Origin: an uncultured Tissierellia bacterium
GTDB lineage: Bacteria; Bacillota; Clostridia; Tissierellales; Peptoniphilaceae
Length of the DNA stretch: 64,000 nt
Assembly: GCA_937923265.1 (NCBI GenBank)
Contig: CALAJY010000050.1
Coordinates: forward strand, 1 to 64,000
Direction of reading: 5' to 3'
Part shown: positions 15,059-22,835 of the stretch, in pieces
Layout: every line of letters begins with the position of its first letter
How positions within the stretch are numbered: the stretch's first letter is position 1
Position numbers and translations under genes: made by a program
Notes under the pieces: generated by a model
Seen by the model: only the letters and a program-made list of their open reading frames with translations
What the model was told of the DNA's origin: nothing
Database searches by the model: none

Positions 15059-15574
15059 TTACTTTAACAGCTCTCTGGCGGCATCCAGAGCCTTGTCATA
15101 GTCCGGATGGTTGGTGTTCTGCTTTACATATTCCACATACTTTACGGTGTTATCTTTATCGACAACAAAGATGGACCGGTTGAGCAGGCTCAGGCCTTCC
15201 ATGAGAACCCCATAGTTCTCGCCGAAGCTTTTCTGTTGATAATCCGAGGTCACCGTCAAGTGCTTGATTCCCTTAGCCGCGCAGAAACGAGACTGGGCGA
15301 AGGGCAGGTCCATGGAGACCACCATGATTGCCACATCGTCACCGAGCTTATCCGCTTCTTCGTTGAAGCGAATGGTTTCCAGTTCACAGACATTGGTGTC
15401 AATGGAGGGAACGGCGACCAGGAGCTTTACCTTATCCCCCATATCCTTCAAGGAGAAGGAGCTCAAGTCTCCTTTTACCACCGCGAAATCGGGAGCCTTG
15501 TCTCCCACCTTTACTTCTTTTCCCAAAAGAGTTAACTCATCATCACCCATTTTAAAGCCAGTGCGTTTTTCCAT
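15059..15574 (-). CDS. tpx: Thiol peroxidase
   Basis: Peroxiredoxin of the Tpx class that reduces hydrogen and alkyl peroxides with electrons from thioredoxin. Length 171. The peroxidatic Cys63 sits in PSIDTNVCELET and the resolving Cys98 in SRFCAAKG, the Tpx spacing. The ATG follows AAGGAAG. It is transcribed away from the DJ-1 gene; a perfect palindrome lies 33 bases upstream of the start, an attractive operator position. Cytoplasmic defence against oxygen in an anaerobe. Confidence 0.96.
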   Translation of the reverse strand: MEKRTGFKMGDDELTLLGKEVKVGDKAPDFAVVKGDLSSFSLKDMGDKVKLLVAVPSIDTNVCELETIRFNEEADKLGDDVAIMVVSMDLPFAQSRFCAAKGIKHLTVTSDYQQKSFGENYGVLMEGLSLLNRSIFVVDKDNTVKYVEYVKQNTNHPDYDKALDAARELLK

Positions 15575-15606
15575 GTTGCTACTTCCTTTCTTTTCTGATC
15601 AAATTT

Positions 15607-15621
15607 GTCGGAATTTCCGAC
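15607..15621. promoter_or_regulatory. Operator-like palindrome upstream of tpx
   Basis: GTCGGAA-T-TTCCGAC: seven-base perfect inverted arms around one base, in the 5' region of tpx and the gap shared with the divergent DJ-1 gene. The shape suits a dimeric repressor or redox regulator; I do not recognise the regulator. Confidence 0.45.
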
Positions 15622-15746
15622 TGCGATACCTTTCATACCCCCATTAAAAAAAATCAACCATGCACCGCTTTGCGGGCATCTGGGTATAAGTAAATAGAAA
15701 ATAAGCAATTTGTTCCCAACAACAAAGGAGGAAGGAGAAAAATAGA

Positions 15747-16352
15747 ATGGATACAACCTTTGTATATTTAACCGATGGCTGTGAAGAGTGTGAGGCGCTC
15801 TTGGTGGTCGATTTGCTTCGTCGCGGTGGCGTTGATGTGAAGACGGTCGCTGTCACCGACGTCGAAGGGGGACTTCACTATAGGAAAGAAAATGAGAGAC
15901 TGGTCCTAGGATCCCATGCGATTCCCATTCTCTGCGATATCACCATTGACGAAGTCGTCCTGGAACAGGCGGATCTTCTCGTTGTCCCGGGAGGGAAGAA
16001 GGGAACGGAGCTTCTCAAGACCTCTCCACATTTACGCGAGCAGCTGTCCTCGCAAGCCCAAGCGGGGAAATACGTTGCGGCAATCTGTGCGGGTCCCACG
16101 GTGCTCGGAGCCTTTGGTCTGCTCGAAGGGAAAAGAGCGACCGTGTTTCCGGGCTTTGAAGAGGGCCTGGAGGGGGCCAAATACGCGGACAAAGCAGTGG
16201 TCCGGGACGGGAAATTGGTCACGTCTCGTGCCTTGGGATCGGCAATACCCTTTGCCTTGGAATTGCTCAGCCAGCTAAAGGGGGAAGAGGCCGCAAAGAC
16301 CGTTGGTCAGAGCATTGTATATAACGAGGGAAACAAAGAGATCTGGTTTTAG
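15747..16352 (+). CDS. DJ-1/PfpI family protein
   Basis: A 201-residue protein of the DJ-1/PfpI superfamily, whose members act as stress-protective deglycase-like or glyoxalase-like enzymes or chaperones. The nucleophile-elbow cysteine is Cys114 in VAAICAGPTVL, and the partner acid lies in the N-terminal GCEECEAL. VVPGG is at 79-83. AAAGGAGGAAGGAG precedes the ATG. It is followed at 19 bases by glutathione peroxidase in the same direction, and tpx is divergent, so it sits in an oxidative-stress neighbourhood. Substrate not predictable. Confidence 0.88.
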   Translation: MDTTFVYLTDGCEECEALLVVDLLRRGGVDVKTVAVTDVEGGLHYRKENERLVLGSHAIPILCDITIDEVVLEQADLLVVPGGKKGTELLKTSPHLREQLSSQAQAGKYVAAICAGPTVLGAFGLLEGKRATVFPGFEEGLEGAKYADKAVVRDGKLVTSRALGSAIPFALELLSQLKGEEAAKTVGQSIVYNEGNKEIWF

Positions 16353-16371
16353 GAGAGGAGCACAAGGAAAC

Positions 16372-16845
16372 ATGGAAATTTATGACTTTAAGATGGAAAA
16401 TGCGCAGGGAGAGATGGTGGACTTCTCCCAATATCGAGGGAAGGTGCTCTTGATCGTGAATACGGCAACGGGCTGTGGCTTTACGCCACAATATGAAGGG
16501 CTGGAGGCTCTGTACGAAAAATACCATGATCAGGGACTGGAAGTTCTGGACTTTCCCTGTAACCAGTTTGGTCACCAGGCGCCGGGAAGCAACGAGGAGA
16601 TTGTGAATTTCTGTCGCACGGAATATGCAACCCGATTTCCCCAGTTTGCTAAGATTCATGTAAACGGAGAGAAGGAAGCGCCCCTGTATCATTTTTTGAA
16701 AGAGGAGCAAGGAGGCGTTCTCGGCAGTGCTATTAAATGGAATTTTACAAAATTCCTTGTGGACCGAGAGGGTCATGTCGTGAAGCGTTTTGCCCCCACC
16801 ACGAAACCGGAGGATCTGGAGGAGGAATTGAAAGCCCTTTTGTAA
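16372..16845 (+). CDS. Glutathione peroxidase family protein (cysteine type)
   Basis: A 157-residue GPx-like peroxidase. The catalytic site holds cysteine rather than selenocysteine (Cys35, NTATGCGFTPQ); the partner residues are Gln66 in FPCNQFGHQ and Trp123-Asn124 in IKWNFTKF. Cys81 sits where thioredoxin-dependent GPx enzymes keep their resolving cysteine, so thioredoxin is the more likely donor than glutathione. The start at 16372 is chosen because the domain begins there; the upstream reading from 16303 overlaps the DJ-1 gene. Likely co-transcribed with the DJ-1 gene. Confidence 0.93.
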   Translation: MEIYDFKMENAQGEMVDFSQYRGKVLLIVNTATGCGFTPQYEGLEALYEKYHDQGLEVLDFPCNQFGHQAPGSNEEIVNFCRTEYATRFPQFAKIHVNGEKEAPLYHFLKEEQGGVLGSAIKWNFTKFLVDREGHVVKRFAPTTKPEDLEEELKALL

Positions 16846-16871
16846 TAAAATGAATATGGAAAAAACACTTG

Positions 16872-16906
16872 ACCCCGATCAAGCCATGGCTTGATCGGGG
16901 TTTTTG
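16872..16906. terminator. Bidirectional terminator after glutathione peroxidase
   Basis: A 14-base perfect arm palindrome, CCCCGATCAAGCCA and its complement (16873-16900), followed by TTTTT; serves also the convergent acetyltransferase gene that ends at 16935. Confidence 0.92.
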
Positions 16907-16934
16907 GAGGCGTTCGCATTTTCCCTGTTGAGAT

Positions 16935-17207
16935 CTAGGAGGAGACGTGCCGTTCCTTTCCTCCCGGAATTTGGTCTAAATATTTTGCGGCATAAGTGCA
17001 TAAAGGTTTGATGGATAAATTTTCGGCTTCGGCGACAAGGACGGCTTCTTCCAAGAGCTTGCGAGCGATTCCCTGTCCACGCATACGGGGAGAAACAACG
17101 GTATGTGTGATGATCATGGTGTTTCGTTGATTAATCCATTCAATCGCGCCTAGTCGTTTCTGGTTCTCTTCATAAAGAATGGAGTTACCGATTCTTCGAT
17201 ATGACAT
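16935..17207 (-). CDS. Small GNAT-like N-acetyltransferase (NATD1/YjdJ type)
   Basis: A 90-residue minimal GNAT fold. The acetyl-CoA loop is RMRGQGIARKLLEEAV (about residues 43-58), and the ending IKPLCTYAAKYL is typical of the short NATD1/YjdJ class, where a conserved cysteine follows the PL. ATG at 17207 follows AAAGGAGG; a start 28 residues further upstream lacks a ribosome site. Single gene. Substrate unknown. Confidence 0.85.
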   Translation of the reverse strand: MSYRRIGNSILYEENQKRLGAIEWINQRNTMIITHTVVSPRMRGQGIARKLLEEAVLVAEAENLSIKPLCTYAAKYLDQIPGGKERHVSS

Positions 17208-17462
17208 ACGACCTCCTTTCCATACGGGAATTGATACCCTATTTTCCCGAAAAACTGACAGGATATGTGAAGAATTTATCGATAATTTCATCCAAGCTAT
17301 GAAGAAAGCGGGGAAGAGAATTCCGCGGGATGGATATTTTCAAAAAAAAGAGTACAATGGAACTAGCGGTGGCACGCTATTTTATTGAAGGTAACGTTTC
17401 CCTTTCTTTTCAGGGAGAAATGGGAAAAGAAAAACAGGGAATTTCCCAATTGAGGAGGATTT

Positions 17463-20400
17463 ATGAAACGTAGCACAAAGACCATGGATGGAAACACGGC
17501 GGCGGCTCATGTTTCCTACGCGTTCAGTGACGCGTCCACCATTTATCCCATCACGCCATCATCTCCGATGCCGGAGCTGATTGATAAGTGGGCAGCGAAT
17601 GGAAGAAAGAATCTGTTTGGAAATACCGTATCGGTAACGGAAATGCAGCATGAAGGCGGAGCGGCCGGTGCCGTCCACGGCTCCCTCGTCGCAGGTGCCT
17701 TAACCTCTACATATACCGCTTCTCAGGGACTTCTTTTGATGATCCCCGATATGTATAAGATGGCGGGCGAGCGGCTTCCCGCCGTATTCCATGTTGCTGC
17801 AAGGTCCCTGTCCACCTGTGCGATCAACATGTATGGTGACCATCAGGACGTCATGGCAACTCGGGCAACCGGCTTTGGTCTGTTAGCTTCGGGATCTGTC
17901 CAGGAGATCATGGACCTGGCGCCCGTTGCGCATGCAACGGCCATTCACTGCAGCATTCCTTTTATGCACTTCTTTGATGGTTTCCGTACTTCCCATGAGA
18001 TTGACAAAATCGAAGTCTGGGATTATGAAGACTTGCGCGATATGTTGGATATGGAAGCGGTCGCTCGCTTCCGGAAGAAAGCCTTGAGCCCGGAGCATCC
18101 CACGGCAAGAGGAACCTTTGAGAAGAACGGATATTTCCAGAGAACGGAAGCACAGAATGCTGCCTATGAAAAGGTTCCGGAAGCGGTGGAACACTACATG
18201 AACATGGTGAACGAGAAGCTGGGCACCGATTACCGGCTCTTTAACTATGTCGGTGCGGAGGATGCCAAGCAGGTCATCGTGGTGATGGGCTCCGGTTGTG
18301 ACACGACCCAGCAGACCGTGGAATACCTCAACGCCCGGGGAGAAAAGGTCGGCGTGGTCAAAGTTCACCTGTTCCGTCCCTTCTCGGCAAAGCACTTATT
18401 GAAGGTAATCCCCGAGTCGGTGGAGCGAATCGCGGTCCTGGACCGGACCAAGGAAAAAGGGTCGGTCGGGGAACCTCTTTACTTAGATGTTTTACAGGCC
18501 TTCTCAGAGTCGGATCGTCATCCCTTAATCATTGGCGGTCGGTTCGGCTTGGGACAAAAAGACACCAAACCCGCTCATATTGCGGCAGTGTTTGAAAACC
18601 TGAAGAAAGAGCAACCCAAGAATCACTTTACCATTGGCATCAATGATGATGTGACTCATACCTCACTGGAGGTTGATAACAGCTTCGTTATTTCGGATGG
18701 ACAGACCATTCGCTGCAAATTCTGGGGCAACGGCGGTGACGGCACGGTGGGCGCCAACAAGGATGCCGTTAAGATCATCGGAGACAACACGGCACTCCAT
18801 GCCCAGGGCTATTTCGATTACGATGCCAAGAAGAGCAATGGTTTGACCACTTCCCACCTGCGCTTTAGCCCCAATCCCATCCATGCCGCTTACCTGTTGG
18901 ATGAATCGGACTTTATCTCCTGCTCACCCCAGGCCTATGTGAAACAGTATGACCTGATTGAAGGCTTGAAGCAGGGTGGAATTTTCCTGCTCAACACCAT
19001 CTGGGATGAACGGGAATTGGAAGAGCAACTTCCTGCTTCCCTGAAGCGGGAAATCGCCAAGAAAGAGGTGGAATTCTGGACGATCAACGCTTCCAAAATT
19101 GCGGAAGAAGTCGGCCTGGGTCACAGAACGAATATGGTGATTCAAACCGCCTTCTTTAAGCTCTCCAAGATTCTTCCCATCGATGAGGCCATTCAATATC
19201 TCAAGGCTTCGATTCAGAAGACCTACGGAATGAAGGGACAGGATATTGTCGATATGAACATCGCCGCGGTAGATCGGGCCCTGGAAGCTCTCCACCGGGT
19301 GGAAGTTCCGGAAAGCTGGAAGACCGCAGAAGACCCGGAGGAAGTGGCGAAAGAAGAACCCGAATTCATTCAAAACATGGTTCGGCCCATCATCAATCTG
19401 AAGGAAGATGAACTGCCCGTTTCCACCTATCTTCCCTATGATGATGGTGCTTACATGGCGGGAACGAGCCGCTATGAGAAGCGAGGCATCGCCCTTCACG
19501 TGCCGGAATGGAATGTGGACAACTGCATTCAGTGTAACCAGTGCTCCTATGTTTGCCCCCACGCCTGCATCCGTCCCTTCCTGTTGACACAGGACCAGGT
19601 GGACGCGGCTCCGCAGGAAATGACCGCAAAGAAGGCGGTTGGCAAGGGTCTGGAGGACTACCAATTCCGCATTCAGGTCTCTCCCTATGACTGCATGGGA
19701 TGTGGCAACTGTGTGGATGTGTGCCCCGCCAAGGAAAAGGCCCTGACCATGCAGCCCATCCAGAAGGAAATTGAGGAACAGGCAGAAAATTGGATTTACT
19801 GTGATGAGAAGATTGGCTACCACGATGAGATGGAAGCGAGCAATGTCAAGGTCTCCCAGTTCCGTCAGCCGATGTTGGAGTTCTCCGGTGCCTGTGCGGG
19901 CTGTGGGGAAACGCCGTATGCAAAATTGGTCACCCAGCTCTATGGCGACCACCAGTACATTGCCAATGCAACCGGCTGCTCCTCGATTTGGGCCTCCTCC
20001 GTTCCCTCCATGCCCTATTGCACCAACGCATGTGGACGCGGTCCTGCCTGGGCAAGCTCCCTCTTTGAAGACAACGCGGAGTATGGCTATGGAATGGCCC
20101 TTGCCAGCAAGAGCAACCGTCGCCTGCTGGAAACGCTGATGAATCGCTATCAAGAGACGGCAAAGCCCTCCCAGCTCACGGAAGCCTTTGCGCAGTGGAT
20201 TGCGGATAAGGATGATTATGAAAAATCCCGCAAAGCCTCCGATCGGATCAAGGAAGAGCTGGCCAAGGTAAAACCGGAGGGAGAGGAAAAAGAGATTCTC
20301 GACCAGGTGATTTCGATGACCGATGATCTGGTGAAGAAGAGCTTCTGGATCTACGGCGGAGACGGCTGGGCCTATGATATCGGCTTCTCAGGTCTCGACC

Positions 20401-20987
20401 ATGTTCTTGCATCCGGAGAAGATATCAACGTGATTGTCTTCGATACCGAGGTATATTCCAATACCGGTGGGCAATCTTCCAAGGCAACGCCCTTGGCTGC
20501 CGTGGCAAAGTTTGCTGCAGCGGGAAAGAGAAACCGGAAGAAAGACCTGGGGCTGATGATGACCACCTATGGCTATGTCTATGTGGCACAGATCGCCATG
20601 GGCGCCGACCACAACCAGACCCTGCGGGTCATCAAAGAAGCCGAAGCATACCACGGACCTTCGCTCATTATTGCCTATGCCCCCTGTATCAACCATGGAC
20701 TGAAAGCGGGAATGGGGAAGAGCCAGCGGAGAGAGAAAGAGGCCGTGGCTGCGGGCTATTGGCATCTCTGGCACTTCAATCCGGAATTAAAAGAGAAGGG
20801 AGAGAATCCCTTTGTTCTGGACTCGAAAGAGCCCACCGCCGACTTCCAGGAATTCCTTCAGGGAGAGGTTCGTTACGCTTCCTTGAAGAAGGCCTTCCCG
20901 GAGATTGCGGGAGAGCTTTATGCAGAGGCAGAGCGGGCCGCCAAGGAACGCTATGAATCCTATGTTCGGATGGCAAATAACAAGTAG
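17463..20987 (+). CDS. nifJ: Pyruvate:ferredoxin (flavodoxin) oxidoreductase
   Basis: Single-chain PFOR of 1174 residues that oxidises pyruvate with CoA to acetyl-CoA, CO2 and reduced ferredoxin; the central enzyme of anaerobic amino-acid fermentation. Domains in order: pyruvate-binding half (1-250, YPITPSSPM and the catalytic Thr region), domain II/III (to about 650), a ferredoxin-like domain with two 4Fe-4S motifs (CIQCNQCSYVCPHAC near 688 and CMGCGNCVDVCP near 744), and the TPP domain with GACAGCGETPY, ATGCSS and GDGWAYDIGFSG plus NTGGQ near 967-1000. GAGGAGG precedes the ATG. It is monocistronic with its own terminator. Pyruvate from the serine dehydratase downstream would feed it. Confidence 0.98.
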   Translation: MKRSTKTMDGNTAAAHVSYAFSDASTIYPITPSSPMPELIDKWAANGRKNLFGNTVSVTEMQHEGGAAGAVHGSLVAGALTSTYTASQGLLLMIPDMYKMAGERLPAVFHVAARSLSTCAINMYGDHQDVMATRATGFGLLASGSVQEIMDLAPVAHATAIHCSIPFMHFFDGFRTSHEIDKIEVWDYEDLRDMLDMEAVARFRKKALSPEHPTARGTFEKNGYFQRTEAQNAAYEKVPEAVEHYMNMVNEKLGTDYRLFNYVGAEDAKQVIVVMGSGCDTTQQTVEYLNARGEKVGVVKVHLFRPFSAKHLLKVIPESVERIAVLDRTKEKGSVGEPLYLDVLQAFSESDRHPLIIGGRFGLGQKDTKPAHIAAVFENLKKEQPKNHFTIGINDDVTHTSLEVDNSFVISDGQTIRCKFWGNGGDGTVGANKDAVKIIGDNTALHAQGYFDYDAKKSNGLTTSHLRFSPNPIHAAYLLDESDFISCSPQAYVKQYDLIEGLKQGGIFLLNTIWDERELEEQLPASLKREIAKKEVEFWTINASKIAEEVGLGHRTNMVIQTAFFKLSKILPIDEAIQYLKASIQKTYGMKGQDIVDMNIAAVDRALEALHRVEVPESWKTAEDPEEVAKEEPEFIQNMVRPIINLKEDELPVSTYLPYDDGAYMAGTSRYEKRGIALHVPEWNVDNCIQCNQCSYVCPHACIRPFLLTQDQVDAAPQEMTAKKAVGKGLEDYQFRIQVSPYDCMGCGNCVDVCPAKEKALTMQPIQKEIEEQAENWIYCDEKIGYHDEMEASNVKVSQFRQPMLEFSGACAGCGETPYAKLVTQLYGDHQYIANATGCSSIWASSVPSMPYCTNACGRGPAWASSLFEDNAEYGYGMALASKSNRRLLETLMNRYQETAKPSQLTEAFAQWIADKDDYEKSRKASDRIKEELAKVKPEGEEKEILDQVISMTDDLVKKSFWIYGGDGWAYDIGFSGLDHVLASGEDINVIVFDTEVYSNTGGQSSKATPLAAVAKFAAAGKRNRKKDLGLMMTTYGYVYVAQIAMGADHNQTLRVIKEAEAYHGPSLIIAYAPCINHGLKAGMGKSQRREKEAVAAGYWHLWHFNPELKEKGENPFVLDSKEPTADFQEFLQGEVRYASLKKAFPEIAGELYAEAERAAKERYESYVRMANNK

Positions 20988-21019
20988 AAAAAATTGATGA
21001 TTTTTTCCTTGTGAAAACC

Positions 21020-21066
21020 AGAGGGCCATTTCCCAAGAAACGTTGGGAAATGGCTCTTTTTTCTTG
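21020..21066 (+). terminator. Terminator after nifJ
   Basis: Twelve-base arms GCCATTTCCCAA / TTGGGAAATGGC around GAAACG, extended by AGAG/CTCT with a bulge, followed by TTTTTT. Confidence 0.93.
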
Positions 21067-21092
21067 AAAAAAAGCGGGGATTGGCCTATGAT

Positions 21093-21114
21093 TCAAAGGG
21101 CCTTTTGATATAAT
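21093..21114 (+). promoter_or_regulatory. Extended -10 of sdaAB with overlapping palindrome
   Basis: TATAAT at 21109-21114 preceded by TG (extended -10); no good -35. A 16-base near-palindrome TCAAAGGG-CCTTTTGA (21093-21108, one mismatch) abuts the -10, so a repressor there would block polymerase. Transcription of the serine dehydratase operon is expected here. Confidence 0.5.
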
Positions 21115-21160
21115 AAAGAAAAGGTTTGCGAATTCTTTATGGATAGAAAGCGAGAAGAGC

Positions 21161-21856
21161 ATGAGAGAATATGGACTTTTTGATGTCCTGGGACCCATCA
21201 TGATTGGACCTTCCTCCTCCCATACTGCCGGAGCTTGTCGAATCGCTCGGGTAGCAGAGGAAATCTGTGGGCAGGGCTTTAACAAAATCATTTTTTATTT
21301 GCACGGTTCCTTTGCCGAGACCTATCTGGGTCATGGAACCGACAAGGCCTTGGTTGCCGGGGCGCTGGGACTGGCACCGGACGATGTCAGGCTTCGGGAT
21401 TCCTTCCAGATGGCGAAAGACCGGGGAATCTCCTTTTCCTTTATCAAAAAGAACTTAGGAGAGCACGTCCATCCCAACACGGTTCGCATTGTCTTCTCTT
21501 ACCCCGATGGGAGAGAAAAGACCGTGACCGGCTCCTCCATCGGAGGGGGCAACATCCTCTTAACGGAAATCGAGGGAGTGACCGTCGAGTATACCAATAA
21601 GCGACCGACCATGATCCTAAAATACCCCGAGCAAAAGGGAGTGATTGCCTTTGTTTCGTCGATCATCGCGGAGAACAATTACAATATTGAGAGCATGATC
21701 ACGCAGAAGGAAGGGGACCGGGTGACGCTTCTGATTGAGCTGGATGAGGAGCTGGATGAAAAAACCAAGGACGAGATCCTCCGGGATCCCCGCTTTACGG
21801 TGGCCACCTATATTCGCTGCGTGGATGAAAAGGAGTCAGGAGAGAAGGAACAATGA
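21161..21856 (+). CDS. sdaAB: L-serine dehydratase, iron-sulfur-dependent, beta subunit
   Basis: With SdaAA it deaminates L-serine to pyruvate and ammonia. The 231-residue beta subunit has the serine-binding PSSSHTAGA motif at residues 17-25 and a C-terminal ACT domain (about 150-222, IAFVSSIIAENNYNIESM), present in the Clostridium and Bacillus type. The ribosome site before the ATG is poor (GAGAAGAG). It overlaps sdaAA by four bases (ATGA), which couples the two subunits. Confidence 0.96.
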   Translation: MREYGLFDVLGPIMIGPSSSHTAGACRIARVAEEICGQGFNKIIFYLHGSFAETYLGHGTDKALVAGALGLAPDDVRLRDSFQMAKDRGISFSFIKKNLGEHVHPNTVRIVFSYPDGREKTVTGSSIGGGNILLTEIEGVTVEYTNKRPTMILKYPEQKGVIAFVSSIIAENNYNIESMITQKEGDRVTLLIELDEELDEKTKDEILRDPRFTVATYIRCVDEKESGEKEQ

Positions 21857-22743
21857 TCTATACACAAGACGAACTCATTCAATATTGCGAGGACAAGAAT
21901 AAAAGAATTTATGATCTTGTCCTGGAAGATGAGACGAAGCGGTCACACAGGACAGAAGAGCAAGTTCTGGGAGAGGTGCAGCACATGTTGGATGTGATGA
22001 AGGCCTCCTCGATTTCCTATTTGGAGCGAACGGGTTCCACGTCGATGAACCTGATCAGTGGCTACACAAAGAAATTGGAGACGTATTCCAAGTCGGGGGA
22101 TTCCCTTTGCAATCCCAACACGATCCACCTCATGGCGCTGGCATTTTCCACGATGGAATGCAATGCCTCCATGGGAAAGATTGTCGCTTCCCCGACTGCG
22201 GGAGCGGCGGGAATCGTGCCCGCCGTCCTTCGCTTGTACATGGAAGAGCACGAGGTGAAGGACGAAGACCTGGTCAAGGCCCTGCTGACGGCAACGGGAG
22301 TGGGCCAGATCATCGGCCACTATGCCAATTTTGCGGGAGCCGAGGGCGGTTGCCAGGCAGAAACAGGGTCGGCGTCGGCCATGGGAGCGGCAGCCCTATG
22401 CGAACTCAAAGGGGCAACCATCGAGGAGATTTTAAACGCCGCCAGCATCACCTTGATTAACATCATGGGCTTGGTTTGTGATCCCCTGGGTGGGATTGTG
22501 GAATTTCCCTGTGGATTTCGGAATGCCTCTGGGGCGGTAAATGCCTATATTTCGGCGGATATGGCCCGAGCCCATGCCTTTAGTGTGGTTCCCTTCGAGG
22601 AAGTGGCAACCGCGATGGGCGCAACGGGAGCAACCCTGCCGGCTTCCCTGCGGGAAACCGGTTTGGGCGGCGTTGCGGGCACTCCGACGGGAATGCGGAT
22701 TCGCAATGAATTCTTCCAAAAAGAGGGTCATGACGGCGAGTAG
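21853..22743 (+). CDS. sdaAA: L-serine dehydratase, iron-sulfur-dependent, alpha subunit
   Basis: Catalytic alpha subunit, 296 residues, carrying the 4Fe-4S cluster. Conserved cysteines are Cys167 (EGGCQAETGSASAM), Cys209 (GLVCDPLGG) and Cys220 (EFPCGFRN), the family's ligand pattern. Oxygen-sensitive enzyme consistent with an anaerobe. It is followed by a hairpin and by an amino-acid symporter that may import its substrate. The pyruvate formed would go to PFOR, encoded just upstream. Confidence 0.97.
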   Translation: MIYTQDELIQYCEDKNKRIYDLVLEDETKRSHRTEEQVLGEVQHMLDVMKASSISYLERTGSTSMNLISGYTKKLETYSKSGDSLCNPNTIHLMALAFSTMECNASMGKIVASPTAGAAGIVPAVLRLYMEEHEVKDEDLVKALLTATGVGQIIGHYANFAGAEGGCQAETGSASAMGAAALCELKGATIEEILNAASITLINIMGLVCDPLGGIVEFPCGFRNASGAVNAYISADMARAHAFSVVPFEEVATAMGATGATLPASLRETGLGGVAGTPTGMRIRNEFFQKEGHDGE

Positions 22744-22750
22744 CCAATTC

Positions 22751-22790
22751 GCAGGAGTGGGGGGGGGAATCGCCCCACTCCTGCTTGATT
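22751..22790 (+). terminator. Hairpin after sdaAA
   Basis: Twelve-base perfect arms GCAGGAGTGGGG / CCCCACTCCTGC around a G-rich loop, but only TTGATT as tail. It may attenuate rather than end transcription into the symporter gene. Confidence 0.65.
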
Positions 22791-22835
22791 GGATAAAATG
22801 CACAAGGGCATAACATTTTTGCCAAGGAGGTTTAT

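Noticed and set aside
17208..17462. Possible T-box riboswitch controlling nifJ
   Set aside because: Only eight bases of the core match, no Stem I or terminator/antiterminator pair is visible, and PFOR is not a T-box target I know of. Kept as a low-interest finding only.
18924..20153. 409-codon open frame on the minus strand inside nifJ
   Set aside because: Shadow of PFOR codons; no ribosome site, no family resemblance, wholly inside a strongly conserved gene.
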